64,000 nucleotides of DNA from Kitasatospora sp. SUK 42 (lineage in GTDB: Bacteria > Actinomycetota > Actinomycetes > Streptomycetales > Streptomycetaceae): NCBI RefSeq assembly GCF_015776785.2, contig NZ_LFMD02000003.1, positions 62,001-126,000 on the forward strand. Direction: 5' to 3'. The notes under the pieces were generated by a model. It did no database searches, was not told the origin of the DNA, and worked only from the letters and a program-made list of their open reading frames with translations. This document shows, one piece after another, positions 18,038-26,566 of this stretch. Positions within the stretch are counted from its first letter, which is position 1; every line of letters begins with the position of its first letter. The translations under genes and the position numbers were made by a program.

Positions 18038-20353
18038 CGCCGGTGCCGGGGTCGGGGTGGCGTTGACGACGGCCGCGCCGATCCGCTGCTGTTGCTGGGT
18101 GGTCAGCGGCCTGTCGGTGGGCTGCTGGGAGTTGAGCCAGCGGAAGTTCTGCAGGTAGACGACCCGGGGGTGCTGGGCGGCGATGGCCCGGTAGTCGGCG
18201 TTGTTCTTCGCGATGATCGCGTCGGTGGCCGTCTCGCAGCCATTGACGTTCTGGCTGAAGGACTCCGGGAACAGCACCAGGTGCTGGTCGGGCGAGGCGA
18301 GCGCGCCCTGCAGGGCCGCCAGGTTCTGCTCGATGGTGGCGCGGCCGGGGCAGTAGTTGTCGAAGCCGACCAGGTCGGCCCCGCTGGGCACCGGCGCGGT
18401 CAGGTTGTACGCGTCCGTGGTGTAGGCGAGCATCTTGCCCGGGAAGGCGGCCCGCACCTGGTTCACCTCGGTCTCCACCTGAGCGGCGGAGAAGCCCTGG
18501 TAGTACGGCTCGTCGAGGGTGTAGATCACGGAGATCTTGTCCAGGTTGGCGCCGACCCGGGAGGCCAGGGCGGCCAGGGCCGCCGGGGCGTCCGGGACGG
18601 GCCGGTTCTTGCCGCCCCTGGTCGGGTCGGGCTCCGCGACCACCTTGCTGACGTCGAGGACGCAGGAGGCGGGGCGGCAGTAGTCCAGGAATCCGGCGTA
18701 GCGCGGATCGGTGAGGTCCTGGTTGACGAAGCTGTTCATGTTCGTCCAGGGGAACACCTCGGGGCTGTGGTCGATGTTCTCCCCCGGGTCCATGATGTCG
18801 TAGTAGCCGTAGTAGTCGAGCCCGCCGAGCATGCTGACCCGCAGATCGTCCACCGTGCCGACCGTCCCCGGCGTGGTGCGCTGCGAGCCGAGGTGCACGT
18901 AGCCGTCGCGCGGCAGGTTGGCCGGAGTCTGACCGGCGAAGACGGTGGTGCCGTTGACCGTGACGGTGGCCTGTCGGGCGGTGCCGCCGGTGAGCGCGAG
19001 GGAGACGTCGTACGTGTCGGAGCCGGGCGTGACGGCGCCGGTGAGCAGGGGCAGCGTCTGGCCACCCTGGTACAGCGCCAGGGTGCCGTCGGCCTGGACC
19101 CGCAGGCCGAGTGCGACGTCCTCGGCATCCACCGCCCCGGTCGCCCCGGAGGCGTTGCTGACCAGCAGCGTGGCCGCGTCCGGGCCACTGGTACGGCCGA
19201 CGGCCGGAGTGAGCCGGGCGTGCACCGTGTACGAGCCCGACAGATCGGCGGTGGCCGGCTTGTTCAACCGGACAGCGGCGCTTCCCTGCGGGAAGGACAG
19301 CACATTGGGAGCAGCCGGGCTGTTGACCCGCACCGAACCCACCGGAGGCGTCACCGCCAGACCCTTGGTGCCGGACACCGGCGTGTAGTTGGCCGAGACC
19401 AAGGTGGGCTGGCGAGCGCTCAGATCGTCATTGAGCCCGTTGTCACTACCGGCCGGAGCACCGTCGAAGGTGTCCACGAACGGCTTGGCACTGGCCGTGG
19501 CACTCGCGTCGATCCGGCTGACGTTCACACCGGTCCCAGTGCCGTCACCAAAAGTGGTCAACTCGCCCGGATTGGACAGGTAAGCACCGAGGTACAGGAA
19601 GGAGCTACTCGGCCAGCGGACAACCGAGGCCGGACCGGTGATCGCGAACGCGGTGCCGTTGACAGTCAGGGTCACGGCCTTGTCGGCGCCGGTCGACACC
19701 CTCAGCGACACCGCATACCGCTCGGCCGGTGTCACCGCCCCCTGCCAGAACGGAGTTTCACCACCCCCACCGTGGAACAACGACAGCTTGCCAGCCGAAG
19801 TGACAATCAGCCCGAGATCGACGTCCCCGTTGGTCACGTACCCGTTGGCACGGTGACTGCGACTGAGCACGACCGAAGCCCAGTCACCGCTAGTGGTGTC
19901 CCCGACCGACGGATCCACCACCGTGGACACGGTGTACGTCCCTCCGGCGTCAGCGATCACGGGGGCGCCCAGCATGACCGCCGAGACGCCCTGGGTGAAC
20001 ACCAGCCGGTTGGGCTGCCCGACCGTACTGACCTGAACGGCCGACGCGTCCGGCGGCGCCACCGTGTCCCACCGGCCGGAGGTCCTCGTCCAGGACACCG
20101 TCCGCGCGCTGCCCTGCTGACGCTGATCCAGACCCACGTTCAGCCCGCGCAACGGCACCGTGTTCAGCGCCGGATCCTGCCGGAACGAATCCACGAACGG
20201 ACCCGCAACGTTGAGGTTCACCGGGGTCGGCGGTGTGACGGCGGCCGGTGCCGCCGAAGCGGGCGCCGCGCCCAAACCCGCCGGCAGGACGGTCAGTCCG
20301 GCCAGAGTGGCCGCGGACACGAGGCCCCGGCCCATGCGTTGTATGAGTGTCAC
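17357..20353 (-). CDS. Secreted multidomain glycosidase-like protein with five-repeat C-terminal module
   Basis: 998 residues from GTG 20353 (GGAG upstream). Signal peptide ends near ASAAPA (~residue 34). Two similar ~200-residue beta-rich domains follow (paired motifs FVDSFR / FVDTFDG and VSLRVSTG / VSLALTGG), probably LamG/concanavalin-like. Residues ~510-760 look like an alpha/beta barrel (YTLDEPYYQGFS, VGFDNYCPG, LFPESFSQNVNG), suggesting a glycoside-hydrolase-like domain, though no family is certain. Residues 773-998 are five FG-GAP/VCBS-like repeats shared with the next three genes. Last gene of the tandem set, 15 bases after its neighbour. Confidence 0.75.
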   Translation of the reverse strand: MTLIQRMGRGLVSAATLAGLTVLPAGLGAAPASAAPAAVTPPTPVNLNVAGPFVDSFRQDPALNTVPLRGLNVGLDQRQQGSARTVSWTRTSGRWDTVAPPDASAVQVSTVGQPNRLVFTQGVSAVMLGAPVIADAGGTYTVSTVVDPSVGDTTSGDWASVVLSRSHRANGYVTNGDVDLGLIVTSAGKLSLFHGGGGETPFWQGAVTPAERYAVSLRVSTGADKAVTLTVNGTAFAITGPASVVRWPSSSFLYLGAYLSNPGELTTFGDGTGTGVNVSRIDASATASAKPFVDTFDGAPAGSDNGLNDDLSARQPTLVSANYTPVSGTKGLAVTPPVGSVRVNSPAAPNVLSFPQGSAAVRLNKPATADLSGSYTVHARLTPAVGRTSGPDAATLLVSNASGATGAVDAEDVALGLRVQADGTLALYQGGQTLPLLTGAVTPGSDTYDVSLALTGGTARQATVTVNGTTVFAGQTPANLPRDGYVHLGSQRTTPGTVGTVDDLRVSMLGGLDYYGYYDIMDPGENIDHSPEVFPWTNMNSFVNQDLTDPRYAGFLDYCRPASCVLDVSKVVAEPDPTRGGKNRPVPDAPAALAALASRVGANLDKISVIYTLDEPYYQGFSAAQVETEVNQVRAAFPGKMLAYTTDAYNLTAPVPSGADLVGFDNYCPGRATIEQNLAALQGALASPDQHLVLFPESFSQNVNGCETATDAIIAKNNADYRAIAAQHPRVVYLQNFRWLNSQQPTDRPLTTQQQQRIGAAVVNATPTPAPAGIGIYRPGDHSVSENSHNDVYLGTSGTSPLFTSTDDVALTGHWNGPGIDTVGVYHPSTSTFVLQGSDGTTSTYVFGKSGDFPVVGDWSGRGRTTIGVYRPGDRTFYLSDDNATTASRVTFGDSTWTPLVGNWSGSGRTTVGAYDPDTQTFHLRDSNTAGPDDHTYKFGNPGDLPIKGDWDGSGTDTVGVYRPGDRSFYGSAKDGTMAAYSVKFGNFGDRPLVGNWG

Positions 20354-20368
20354 CGAGTCAACTCCAGA

Positions 20369-21037
20369 TCACTTCCAGTGGCCGGTGATGGGCTTGTCAC
20401 CGGGGTTGCCGTACTTGGCCAGCAGCTGGCCGCCGTTGACGGCACCGAAGAACTCCTGCGTGCTCGGCCGGTAAACGCCGACCTTGTCCGTCCCGGAACC
20501 GTCCCAGTCACCCTTGATCGGAACGTCGTCCGGATTGCCGAACGACACCTTCTGGTCATCGTTCGCAGGCCCGTTCACGTTCGCGTACGACAGGTGGAAC
20601 GTCTGGGTGTCCGGGTCGTACACACCGACCGTGTCCTTGCCCGTCCCACTCCAATTACCCACGACCGGCTTCCAGTTCGGATTCCCGAACGCCACCCGGT
20701 ACTTCGGCGTGAGATTGTCCACCGTCAGATAGAAAGCCCCCTCCGACGGCCGGTACACCCCGATCGTCTGCTTCCCCGTACCGTCCCAGTCCCCCACCAA
20801 CGGCACGTCATCCTTGTTCCCGAAAACCGAGTACGAATACAGGTTCGTGTTGTCACTCGTCAGGAAGAACTCCTGAGTCTCCGGCCGGTACACCCCGACC
20901 GTGTCCCGCCCCGGACCCGCGAAATGCCCCACCAACGGCATGTCGTCCGCATTCCCGTACGCGTTCCGACCGACGTCCGCACCGTTCCGGTCCGCCACGT
21001 AGAACGTCCGATCCGCCTTCCGGTACACACCGATCCC
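20369..21037 (-). repeat. Five-repeat module, copy 3
   Basis: 222 residues in units of 45, 45, 45, 49 and 38. The junction ATPSGIGVYR matches copies 1 and 2; most changes fall in units 1 and 2. Confidence 0.85.
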
Positions 21038-21430
21038 CGACGGCGTAGCCGGGTACGGCGTGGCGTGATCGGCCCCGAGCCCGACCGGGGGGCCGCAGTG
21101 CGGCCAGGCCCTCTCCCCCTGGACCGCGAGCACCTTCTCGGCTATCAGGATCTGCTGCATCTTGGTGGCCTGGTTGGCGTACGGCGCGTACTGCTGGCCG
21201 CCGTACGCGTTCCAGGTGGCGGCGTCGAACTGCAGCCCGCCGTAGTAGGTCGTCGTCGAGGTGTGGTGGACGTTGGTCCAGTCGCCGCTGCTCTCGCACT
21301 GGGCGACCTTGTCCCAGGTGGCCACCGAGGCCGCCGAGGCCTGCTGGGCGGCCAGCAGGGACAGCGGGCCCATCGTGACCGTGAGCGCGGCGGCAAGGTT
21401 GATCAACCGCTTGGACGTGGACATCGACAT
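20369..21430 (-). CDS. Secreted Rpf/lysozyme-like protein with five-repeat module
   Basis: 353 residues from ATG 21430, 12 bases after the stop of the DUF1906 gene, so probably co-transcribed. Signal peptide to ASA (~33). Residues ~37-113 are a resuscitation-promoting-factor/transglycosylase fold: ATWDKVAQCESSGDW with predicted catalytic E46, YYGGLQFDAATW, and a C45/C112 pair (CESSG...WPHCG). Rpf domains cleave peptidoglycan glycan strands outside the cell. Residues 132-353 are the shared five-repeat module, differing from the copy in the DUF1906 gene at about 18 of 222 positions by my alignment. Confidence 0.88.
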   Translation of the reverse strand: MSMSTSKRLINLAAALTVTMGPLSLLAAQQASAASVATWDKVAQCESSGDWTNVHHTSTTTYYGGLQFDAATWNAYGGQQYAPYANQATKMQQILIAEKVLAVQGERAWPHCGPPVGLGADHATPYPATPSGIGVYRKADRTFYVADRNGADVGRNAYGNADDMPLVGHFAGPGRDTVGVYRPETQEFFLTSDNTNLYSYSVFGNKDDVPLVGDWDGTGKQTIGVYRPSEGAFYLTVDNLTPKYRVAFGNPNWKPVVGNWSGTGKDTVGVYDPDTQTFHLSYANVNGPANDDQKVSFGNPDDVPIKGDWDGSGTDKVGVYRPSTQEFFGAVNGGQLLAKYGNPGDKPITGHWK

Positions 21431-21442
21431 CTCGGAGTCGCC

Positions 21443-22111
21443 TCAGTTCCAGTGGCCGGTGAGGGGCTTGTCTCCGGGGTTGCCGTACTTGGCCAGCAGC
21501 TGGCCGCCGTTGACGGCACCGAAGAACTCCTGCGTGTCCGGCCGGTAGACGCCGACCTTGTCCGTGCCGGAACCGTCCCAGTCACCCTTGATCGGAACAT
21601 CGTCCGGATTGCCGAACGTCACCCGGTGGTCATCGTTCGCGGGCCCGTTCACATTCGCGTCCGACAGGTGGAACGTCTGGGTGTCCGGGTCGTACACACC
21701 GACCGTGTCCTTACCCGTCCCACTCCAATTCCCCACGACCGGCTTCCAGTTCGGATTACCGAACGTCACCCGGTACTTCGGCGTGAGGTTGTCCACCGTC
21801 AGGTAGAAGGCCCCCTCGGACGGCCGGTACACCCCGATCGTCTGCTTCCCCGTACCGTCCCAGTCCCCCACCAACGGCACGTCGTCCTTGTTCCCGAAGA
21901 CCGTGTACACAGCCACGTTCGCGTTGTCACCGGTCAGGAAGAACTCCTGAGTCGCCGGCCGGTACACCCCGACCGTGTCCCGCCCCGGACCCGCGAAATG
22001 CCCCACCAACGGCATGTCATCCGCATTCCCGAACATGTTCCGACCGACGTCCGCACCGTTCCTGTCCGCCACGTAGAACGTCCGATCCGCCGCCCGGTAC
22101 ACACCGATCCC
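21443..22111 (-). repeat. Five-repeat module, copy 2
   Basis: 222 residues; only two residues differ from copy 1 (V/I in KPVVGNWS and D/S in PDTQEFF), and the DNA is nearly identical over the whole 666 bases, implying recent duplication or gene conversion. Confidence 0.9.
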
Positions 22112-23332
22112 CGACGGAGTCGCGGACTGGGGCCGGCCGGCAACGACGTCGAGATAGTCCCGGTCGATGCGCAGACCGGCGCCGCCCCAGTTCTCCGAGA
22201 CATCTGCCGCGTACTGGTGGATCCGCTGGTGACCGGTCCAGGCGCTGGCGGGAACATTCCGGTCGTTGGTGTCGGCGACGCCGTTCCAGGCCGCTATGAA
22301 GATGACGTCGGGGAGGTTGTAGCCACCGCCGATGTTGCGGGCCAGATCGGCGATTCCGGAGTCGGAGCTGCTGTAGACCCCCGACTTGTAGCCCCTGGCG
22401 TGCAGTTCGGCCGTCCAGGCGGACAGGTATCCGAGCACGGCCCCGGAGTACTGGGAGGAGTAGGCCTCCATGTCCTCGTAGAGCACGCTTCCCGGGCCGA
22501 GGCCCAGGGCGGCCGCCTGTGCGACGGCGTCGTCGGCGGCGGCGGCGCCCTGGCTGCCGGGCGAGGTGATCCCGGAGGACTGCAGTCCGGCGTAGATCGG
22601 CATGAACCGCCAGCCGGCCGCGGCCTGTTGCTGGACCCAGCCGGCCGTGAGATTGGGCTGCGCACAGATCCGCTTCGGACCGCCGATGTAGATCCCGACG
22701 GCGCCGTACGGTGAGTTGGCGCGCCAGGCGCTCATCGTCCCGGAGTCGGGGGCGGCGCACGCGTCGAAACCCTTGCCCGTGAAGGTGGTCACGTCGGCCG
22801 GAAGCGCGGCGGCAGCCGTCGCCGCGAGGCCCGCGGCATCGGGTGCGGTGGCACGCGGCTGGGCGGGGGCGGTGGTCGGGAAGCCCGCGTCGGCCAGGAT
22901 CCTCCGCACGAGTTCCTGGTCCGTGTCGTAGGTGGCGGTGACGCGCAGACCACCCGTGACCGCCTTCAGTTCATGCGCCACGGGGTTGACGGTGGTTCCG
23001 GGGGCGGCGGCTTCGTCCGGCTCGACGAGCAAAGCCTCGGTCCGCCCGCTCTGGAAGTGGGCCGGGCAGTCCTGCCTGACGCCCGGCGTGCCGAGGTAGA
23101 CGGCGTGCCGGTCGAAGTGCACACAGGTGCCCGGGTCGGCCGCCAGATCCACCACTTGCCAGTCGGAGGGGACCGCGAAGTGGTGTCCGCGATAGGTCAC
23201 GTCGCGCAGGCCGGATGGCTGCGCCGAAGCGGCGCCCGCCGCTCCGGGCACGACACCGCAGAGTGCGGCGGTGACGGTGAGGGCGCCTAGCGTTCGACGG
23301 AACGGCAGGCCTGATCGGTGCTGTTTGAACAA
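21443..23332 (-). CDS. Secreted DUF1906 (glycoside-hydrolase-like) protein with five-repeat module
   Basis: 629 residues starting at TTG 23332, supported by AAGGAG six bases upstream. Signal peptide to ~ASA (36). Residues ~40-155 are a separate extracellular domain (YRGHHFAVPSDW, two cysteines). Residues ~186-400 match DUF1906, the Rv2525c-like TIM barrel related to GH25 lysozymes: GKGFDACAAPDS, GIYIGG, YEDMEAYSS and DRDYLDVV. Residues 408-629 are the shared module. Probably acts on the cell wall. Cotranslated with the Rpf-like gene downstream. Confidence 0.87.
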   Translation of the reverse strand: MFKQHRSGLPFRRTLGALTVTAALCGVVPGAAGAASAQPSGLRDVTYRGHHFAVPSDWQVVDLAADPGTCVHFDRHAVYLGTPGVRQDCPAHFQSGRTEALLVEPDEAAAPGTTVNPVAHELKAVTGGLRVTATYDTDQELVRRILADAGFPTTAPAQPRATAPDAAGLAATAAAALPADVTTFTGKGFDACAAPDSGTMSAWRANSPYGAVGIYIGGPKRICAQPNLTAGWVQQQAAAGWRFMPIYAGLQSSGITSPGSQGAAAADDAVAQAAALGLGPGSVLYEDMEAYSSQYSGAVLGYLSAWTAELHARGYKSGVYSSSDSGIADLARNIGGGYNLPDVIFIAAWNGVADTNDRNVPASAWTGHQRIHQYAADVSENWGGAGLRIDRDYLDVVAGRPQSATPSGIGVYRAADRTFYVADRNGADVGRNMFGNADDMPLVGHFAGPGRDTVGVYRPATQEFFLTGDNANVAVYTVFGNKDDVPLVGDWDGTGKQTIGVYRPSEGAFYLTVDNLTPKYRVTFGNPNWKPVVGNWSGTGKDTVGVYDPDTQTFHLSDANVNGPANDDHRVTFGNPDDVPIKGDWDGSGTDKVGVYRPDTQEFFGAVNGGQLLAKYGNPGDKPLTGHWN

Positions 23333-23350
23333 CGGGGCTCCTTGAGCGGA

Positions 23351-23378
23351 GCCGGCCGCGGGAGGACCTGCGGCCGGC
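23351..23378. terminator. Hairpin between NlpC-like and DUF1906 genes
   Basis: A 9-bp GCCGGCCGC / GCGGCCGGC stem with a 10-base loop in the 87-base gap. It could terminate or attenuate transcription from upstream. Confidence 0.4.
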
Positions 23379-23419
23379 CGGCGATCAACGGGTGAATCAG
23401 AGATGTGCCGCTACGTCAG

Positions 23420-24088
23420 TCAGTTCCAGTGGCCGGTGAGGGGCTTGTCACCGGGGTTGCCGTACTTGGCCAGCAGCTGACCGCCGTTGACGGCGCCGAA
23501 GAACTCCTGGGTGCTCGGCCGGTAGACACCGACCTTGTCCGTCCCGGAACCGTCCCAGTCACCCTTGATCGGAACATCGTCCGGATTGCCGAACGTCACC
23601 CGGTGGTCATCGTTCGCAGGCCCGTTCACATTCGCGTCCGACAGGTGGAACGTCTGGGTGTCCGGGTCGTACACACCGACCGTGTCCTTACCCGTCCCAC
23701 TCCAATTCCCCACGATCGGCTTCCAGTTCGGATTACCGAACGTCACCCGGTACTTCGGCGTGAGGTTGTCCACCGTCAGGTAGAAGGCCCCCTCGGACGG
23801 CCGGTACACCCCGATCGTCTGCTTCCCCGTACCGTCCCAGTCCCCCACCAACGGCACGTCGTCCTTGTTCCCGAAGACCGTGTACACAGCCACGTTCGCG
23901 TTGTCACCGGTCAGGAAGAACTCCTGAGTCGCCGGCCGGTACACCCCGACAGTGTCCCGCCCCGGACCCGCGAAATGCCCCACCAACGGCATGTCATCCG
24001 CATTCCCGAACATGTTCCGACCGACGTCCGCACCGTTCCTGTCCGCCACGTAGAACGTCCGATCCGCCGCCCGGTACACACCGATCCC
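23420..24088 (-). repeat. Five-repeat module, copy 1
   Basis: Units begin GIGVYRAAD, TVGVYRPAT, TIGVYRPSE, TVGVYDPDT and KVGVYRPST. Most units include a D/N-x-G-x-G loop (GDWDGTGKQ, GDWDGSGTD) like FG-GAP calcium loops. Confidence 0.9.
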
Positions 24089-24745
24089 CGACGGAGTCGC
24101 GTCGATGACGCTGTTGTTGCGGACCGGCTTGAACGTCCCGTAGCCGGAGAAGTAGGGGTACGGGATCGTCCGGTGGTGAACGCCGCTACCGGTGAACTCG
24201 TAGGCGTCGTAAGAGGTGTGCGTGCCGTCGGTCCACCCGTTGAAGATGGCGATGTGTCCGGCGGCGCCCGAGGCATCGTTCAGCAGGGCATCACCGGGCT
24301 TGAGGTCCTCCTTGCTGTTGAGCCAGGAGGCGACACCACTGGGAACGAAATCCGGTGTGGCCAGACCGGGGGTGCCCAGCTTCCACGCCATCGAGGCGTA
24401 ACCGGAGCAGTCCGTGCGGTAGCCCTGGTACGTGGCGTTCCCGCTGTACTGGAGGTTCTTGTCCACCCAGGTTTGCGCGCGGGCGATGACCTCGGAGCGG
24501 GTGATCTTCGGCCCGACGGCCAGCGTGGAGGCGACCCCGTCGGCGGTCGAGCGCTGGGTCCTGATCGGTGTGCTCGGCCCCTGGCCGGCGCCGCCCTTGT
24601 CGTTGTCGACGACGTTGACGGACGGCGTGGGGTCAGTGGATCCGGTCGGCTGGGCGCTCGCCGGGCCGGCGCCGAGGGCGAGGGCGGACAGCCCGGCGGC
24701 CATGAGGACCGAGGTCGCCCGGGTCGCGGAACGCAAGTAGTGCAC
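23420..24745 (-). CDS. Secreted NlpC/P60-like amidase with five-repeat module
   Basis: 441 residues from GTG 24745, chosen because GGAG lies 6 bases upstream and a normal signal peptide follows (cleavage near ASAQP, ~31); a longer frame adds an implausible Arg/Pro leader. Residues ~80-200 look like an NlpC/P60 or amidase-type papain fold: TDCSGYASMAW with nucleophile C113 and GHIAIFNGW with H164. Such enzymes cut peptide bonds in peptidoglycan. Residues 220-441 are the shared module. First of the four tandem secreted enzymes. Confidence 0.85.
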   Translation of the reverse strand: MHYLRSATRATSVLMAAGLSALALGAGPASAQPTGSTDPTPSVNVVDNDKGGAGQGPSTPIRTQRSTADGVASTLAVGPKITRSEVIARAQTWVDKNLQYSGNATYQGYRTDCSGYASMAWKLGTPGLATPDFVPSGVASWLNSKEDLKPGDALLNDASGAAGHIAIFNGWTDGTHTSYDAYEFTGSGVHHRTIPYPYFSGYGTFKPVRNNSVIDATPSGIGVYRAADRTFYVADRNGADVGRNMFGNADDMPLVGHFAGPGRDTVGVYRPATQEFFLTGDNANVAVYTVFGNKDDVPLVGDWDGTGKQTIGVYRPSEGAFYLTVDNLTPKYRVTFGNPNWKPIVGNWSGTGKDTVGVYDPDTQTFHLSDANVNGPANDDHRVTFGNPDDVPIKGDWDGSGTDKVGVYRPSTQEFFGAVNGGQLLAKYGNPGDKPLTGHWN

Positions 24746-24830
24746 AGGTGTCTCCTGTTCGAGGCATGAGTGGACGGCCGGCGGCGCGCGAACGACGGTG
24801 CGACGTCGGCTACCGGCGCTGCCGGTGCGG

Positions 24831-25109
24831 TCAGTGCTGAAAGATGACGGTGTATCCGTCGAAGCCGATGCCCGACGCGGCGAGCGCGTCGGCCACGAGA
24901 CGCCGCGCCCTGGCTCGCGCGGCCTCGGTCGTGGCGGCACGGATGTAGAGCACGATCCCGATCCCCCTCGGGACCGCCCGCACCCGGAGGTGTTCCATGG
25001 CGGTTTCAGGTGTCGCGTGAGCCCAGAGGATGTCTTCGAGGGCGTGGATCACGTCCTCCGTGGGCGTGTTCGGTCCCGTCGGCATCAAGGTGAGATGGAC
25101 GGGAACCAC
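24831..25109 (-). CDS. Small hypothetical protein
   Basis: 92 residues from GTG 25109 (ATG 25085 possible). Predicted alpha/beta with an Ala/Arg-rich helix (TTEAARARARRLVADAL) and a hydrophobic end (GFDGYTVIFQH). No known domain. Begins 4 bases after the 40-residue peptide gene and lies upstream of the four secreted-enzyme genes on the same strand, so it may share their transcript. Confidence 0.6.
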   Translation of the reverse strand: MVPVHLTLMPTGPNTPTEDVIHALEDILWAHATPETAMEHLRVRAVPRGIGIVLYIRAATTEAARARARRLVADALAASGIGFDGYTVIFQH

Positions 25110-25113
25110 CAGG

Positions 25114-25236
25114 TCAGTCCCAGCCGATGCCGACCGGGGTCGCCATCCCGGAGACGGCGGACACGACGAGCATCGCCGTTCCGGACAGGGCGACGGTGGT
25201 GAGCGCGGCGGTGACCAGTCGGACGATTTTGGACAT
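25114..25236 (-). CDS. 40-residue membrane peptide
   Basis: Short frame from ATG 25236 to TGA 25114 with an excellent ribosome site (GGGGGAAGCAGC). The peptide MSKIVRLVTAALTTVALSG continues hydrophobically to a GWD end, giving one membrane-spanning or signal-like segment. It ends 4 bases before the 92-residue gene, so the two are coupled. Could be a small membrane peptide or a secreted signal; no evidence distinguishes these. Confidence 0.55.
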   Translation of the reverse strand: MSKIVRLVTAALTTVALSGTAMLVVSAVSGMATPVGIGWD

Positions 25237-25390
25237 GCTGCTTCCCCCAGGAAACGAACGGCGATCGGGACCGAGCGCCCTTCAGACGCTGGTACTTGGC
25301 GGATCGACCGCCATCCCGTTGATCACCATCCTGCTGGGGGGCGGACGGCGGCGGAAGGTTTCTCCCCCGTCCGCATCCGGCCTGACCGCA

Positions 25391-26566
25391 TCAGGACGCT
25401 GAGGGCCTCGCGCCCGCGCGCAGCGGCGCGTAGGCGGCCGCGACCTTGAGCAGCCACGCCACCTCCTCGCTGGGCGTCCTGGCGCGCGCAGGGCCCGGGA
25501 GCGTGTCGGCGGCACCGGCCCGCGGTTCGGGGTGGAGGGCGGCGAACAGCCACGCCGCTTCGGCGCGGGCCCGGGCGTCCTCGCCGTCGTACGGTGCGTC
25601 GGCGGTGTCAGGTCGCCCCGCGCCCATCGCGATGGCCCGGTCCCGCAGGACGAGCGCGGCGTCGCGGATCTCGAAGGCGCGGTGGGCCACGTCGAGGGTC
25701 CGGTCGCCGAACGTGAACAGGTCGCGGGTCCGCCCGACCCTGGGACCGAACGCCACGGTCGGTGCGGCCTCCATCAGGTCCGACCACAAGGGGTGGAGTC
25801 GCCACAGCGCGGACTGGTCACCCAGGTAGCGGGCGAAGGTCCGCAGCGGCGGCAGGGCGAGCCCGAGCAGGATCAGGAGCAGGGCGGCCACCGGGAGTAT
25901 CCGGGAGGCGAGGTCGTACGGCCCCAGTCCGTCCGCCGGCGGTGCGGTCTGACGGGCGAGGAAGTACACCCGGTAGAGCGTGTACGCCACGCCGGCCCCG
26001 AATCCGGCTGTCAGGAGCAGGAGTCCGGCCCGCAGCAATCCCGGCGGCACACTGCGCCGGTTCGACCAGAACAGTTTGGCCGACAGCAGGGAGGACGTCC
26101 CGAGGTAGGCGTAGAAGATGCCCTCGTACGCCCGGACGGCCGGGTCGGTGAGGTGCACGTCGGTCACCAGGGTCGCGGGACGGCTTGGGTCAGGGTCGTG
26201 CTGGAAGAAGAAGACGAACAGCACGGTCAGGGCCGACGCGGCCGCCACCACCAGGGCGATCCGGATCCACTCGACCGCCCTTCGCCGCGGCCCGCGGCCG
26301 TGGACCGCGATCACGTACTCCACCATCAGGTAGGTGGATGCCAGCCCGGCGAGGTGCTTGATCAGGACGGGCAGGTCCGGCGATCCGGTGCAGGCCCGGA
26401 CGAGGTGCTCCACGCTCGGCGGGATCATGCTGATCATGACGGCCATCCCGGCGAGGGACCCCCACAGGAACCGGGACGGGCGCGAGCCCCGGAGCGCGGA
26501 CGGCGCCCGCCAGATCACCGTTGTCCACAGCAGCACGGGCAGGATGACCTGGGAGTGGGTGTCCAT
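25391..26566 (-). CDS. MAB_1171c-family integral membrane protein
   Basis: 391 residues from ATG 26566 (MDTHSQ), overlapping the protease stop (TGATG). The N-terminal ~260 residues hold about seven membrane helices (for example LTVLFVFFF, GLLLLTAGFGAGVAY, LPVAALLLILLGLAL). The C-terminal ~150 residues are soluble (WRLHPLWSDLMEAAP, FEIRDAALVLRD). This build matches the actinobacterial MAB_1171c family, named putative transporter, with a DUF6545-type tail. It is the last gene of an Xre / ImmA-IrrE / MAB_1171c operon. No substrate can be inferred. Confidence 0.8.
   Translation of the reverse strand: MDTHSQVILPVLLWTTVIWRAPSALRGSRPSRFLWGSLAGMAVMISMIPPSVEHLVRACTGSPDLPVLIKHLAGLASTYLMVEYVIAVHGRGPRRRAVEWIRIALVVAAASALTVLFVFFFQHDPDPSRPATLVTDVHLTDPAVRAYEGIFYAYLGTSSLLSAKLFWSNRRSVPPGLLRAGLLLLTAGFGAGVAYTLYRVYFLARQTAPPADGLGPYDLASRILPVAALLLILLGLALPPLRTFARYLGDQSALWRLHPLWSDLMEAAPTVAFGPRVGRTRDLFTFGDRTLDVAHRAFEIRDAALVLRDRAIAMGAGRPDTADAPYDGEDARARAEAAWLFAALHPEPRAGAADTLPGPARARTPSEEVAWLLKVAAAYAPLRAGARPSAS

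Noticed and set aside
17312..22714. A 1800-codon open frame on the plus strand across the secreted-enzyme genes
   Set aside because: It is antisense to three or more well-supported genes and has the Val/Arg/Gly-rich composition expected from the high-GC complement; no ribosome site or domain.
24746..25390. ydaO (c-di-AMP) riboswitch, expected before some Rpf/NlpC genes in Streptomyces
   Set aside because: I looked upstream of the enzyme array for its conserved hairpins and found nothing matching.
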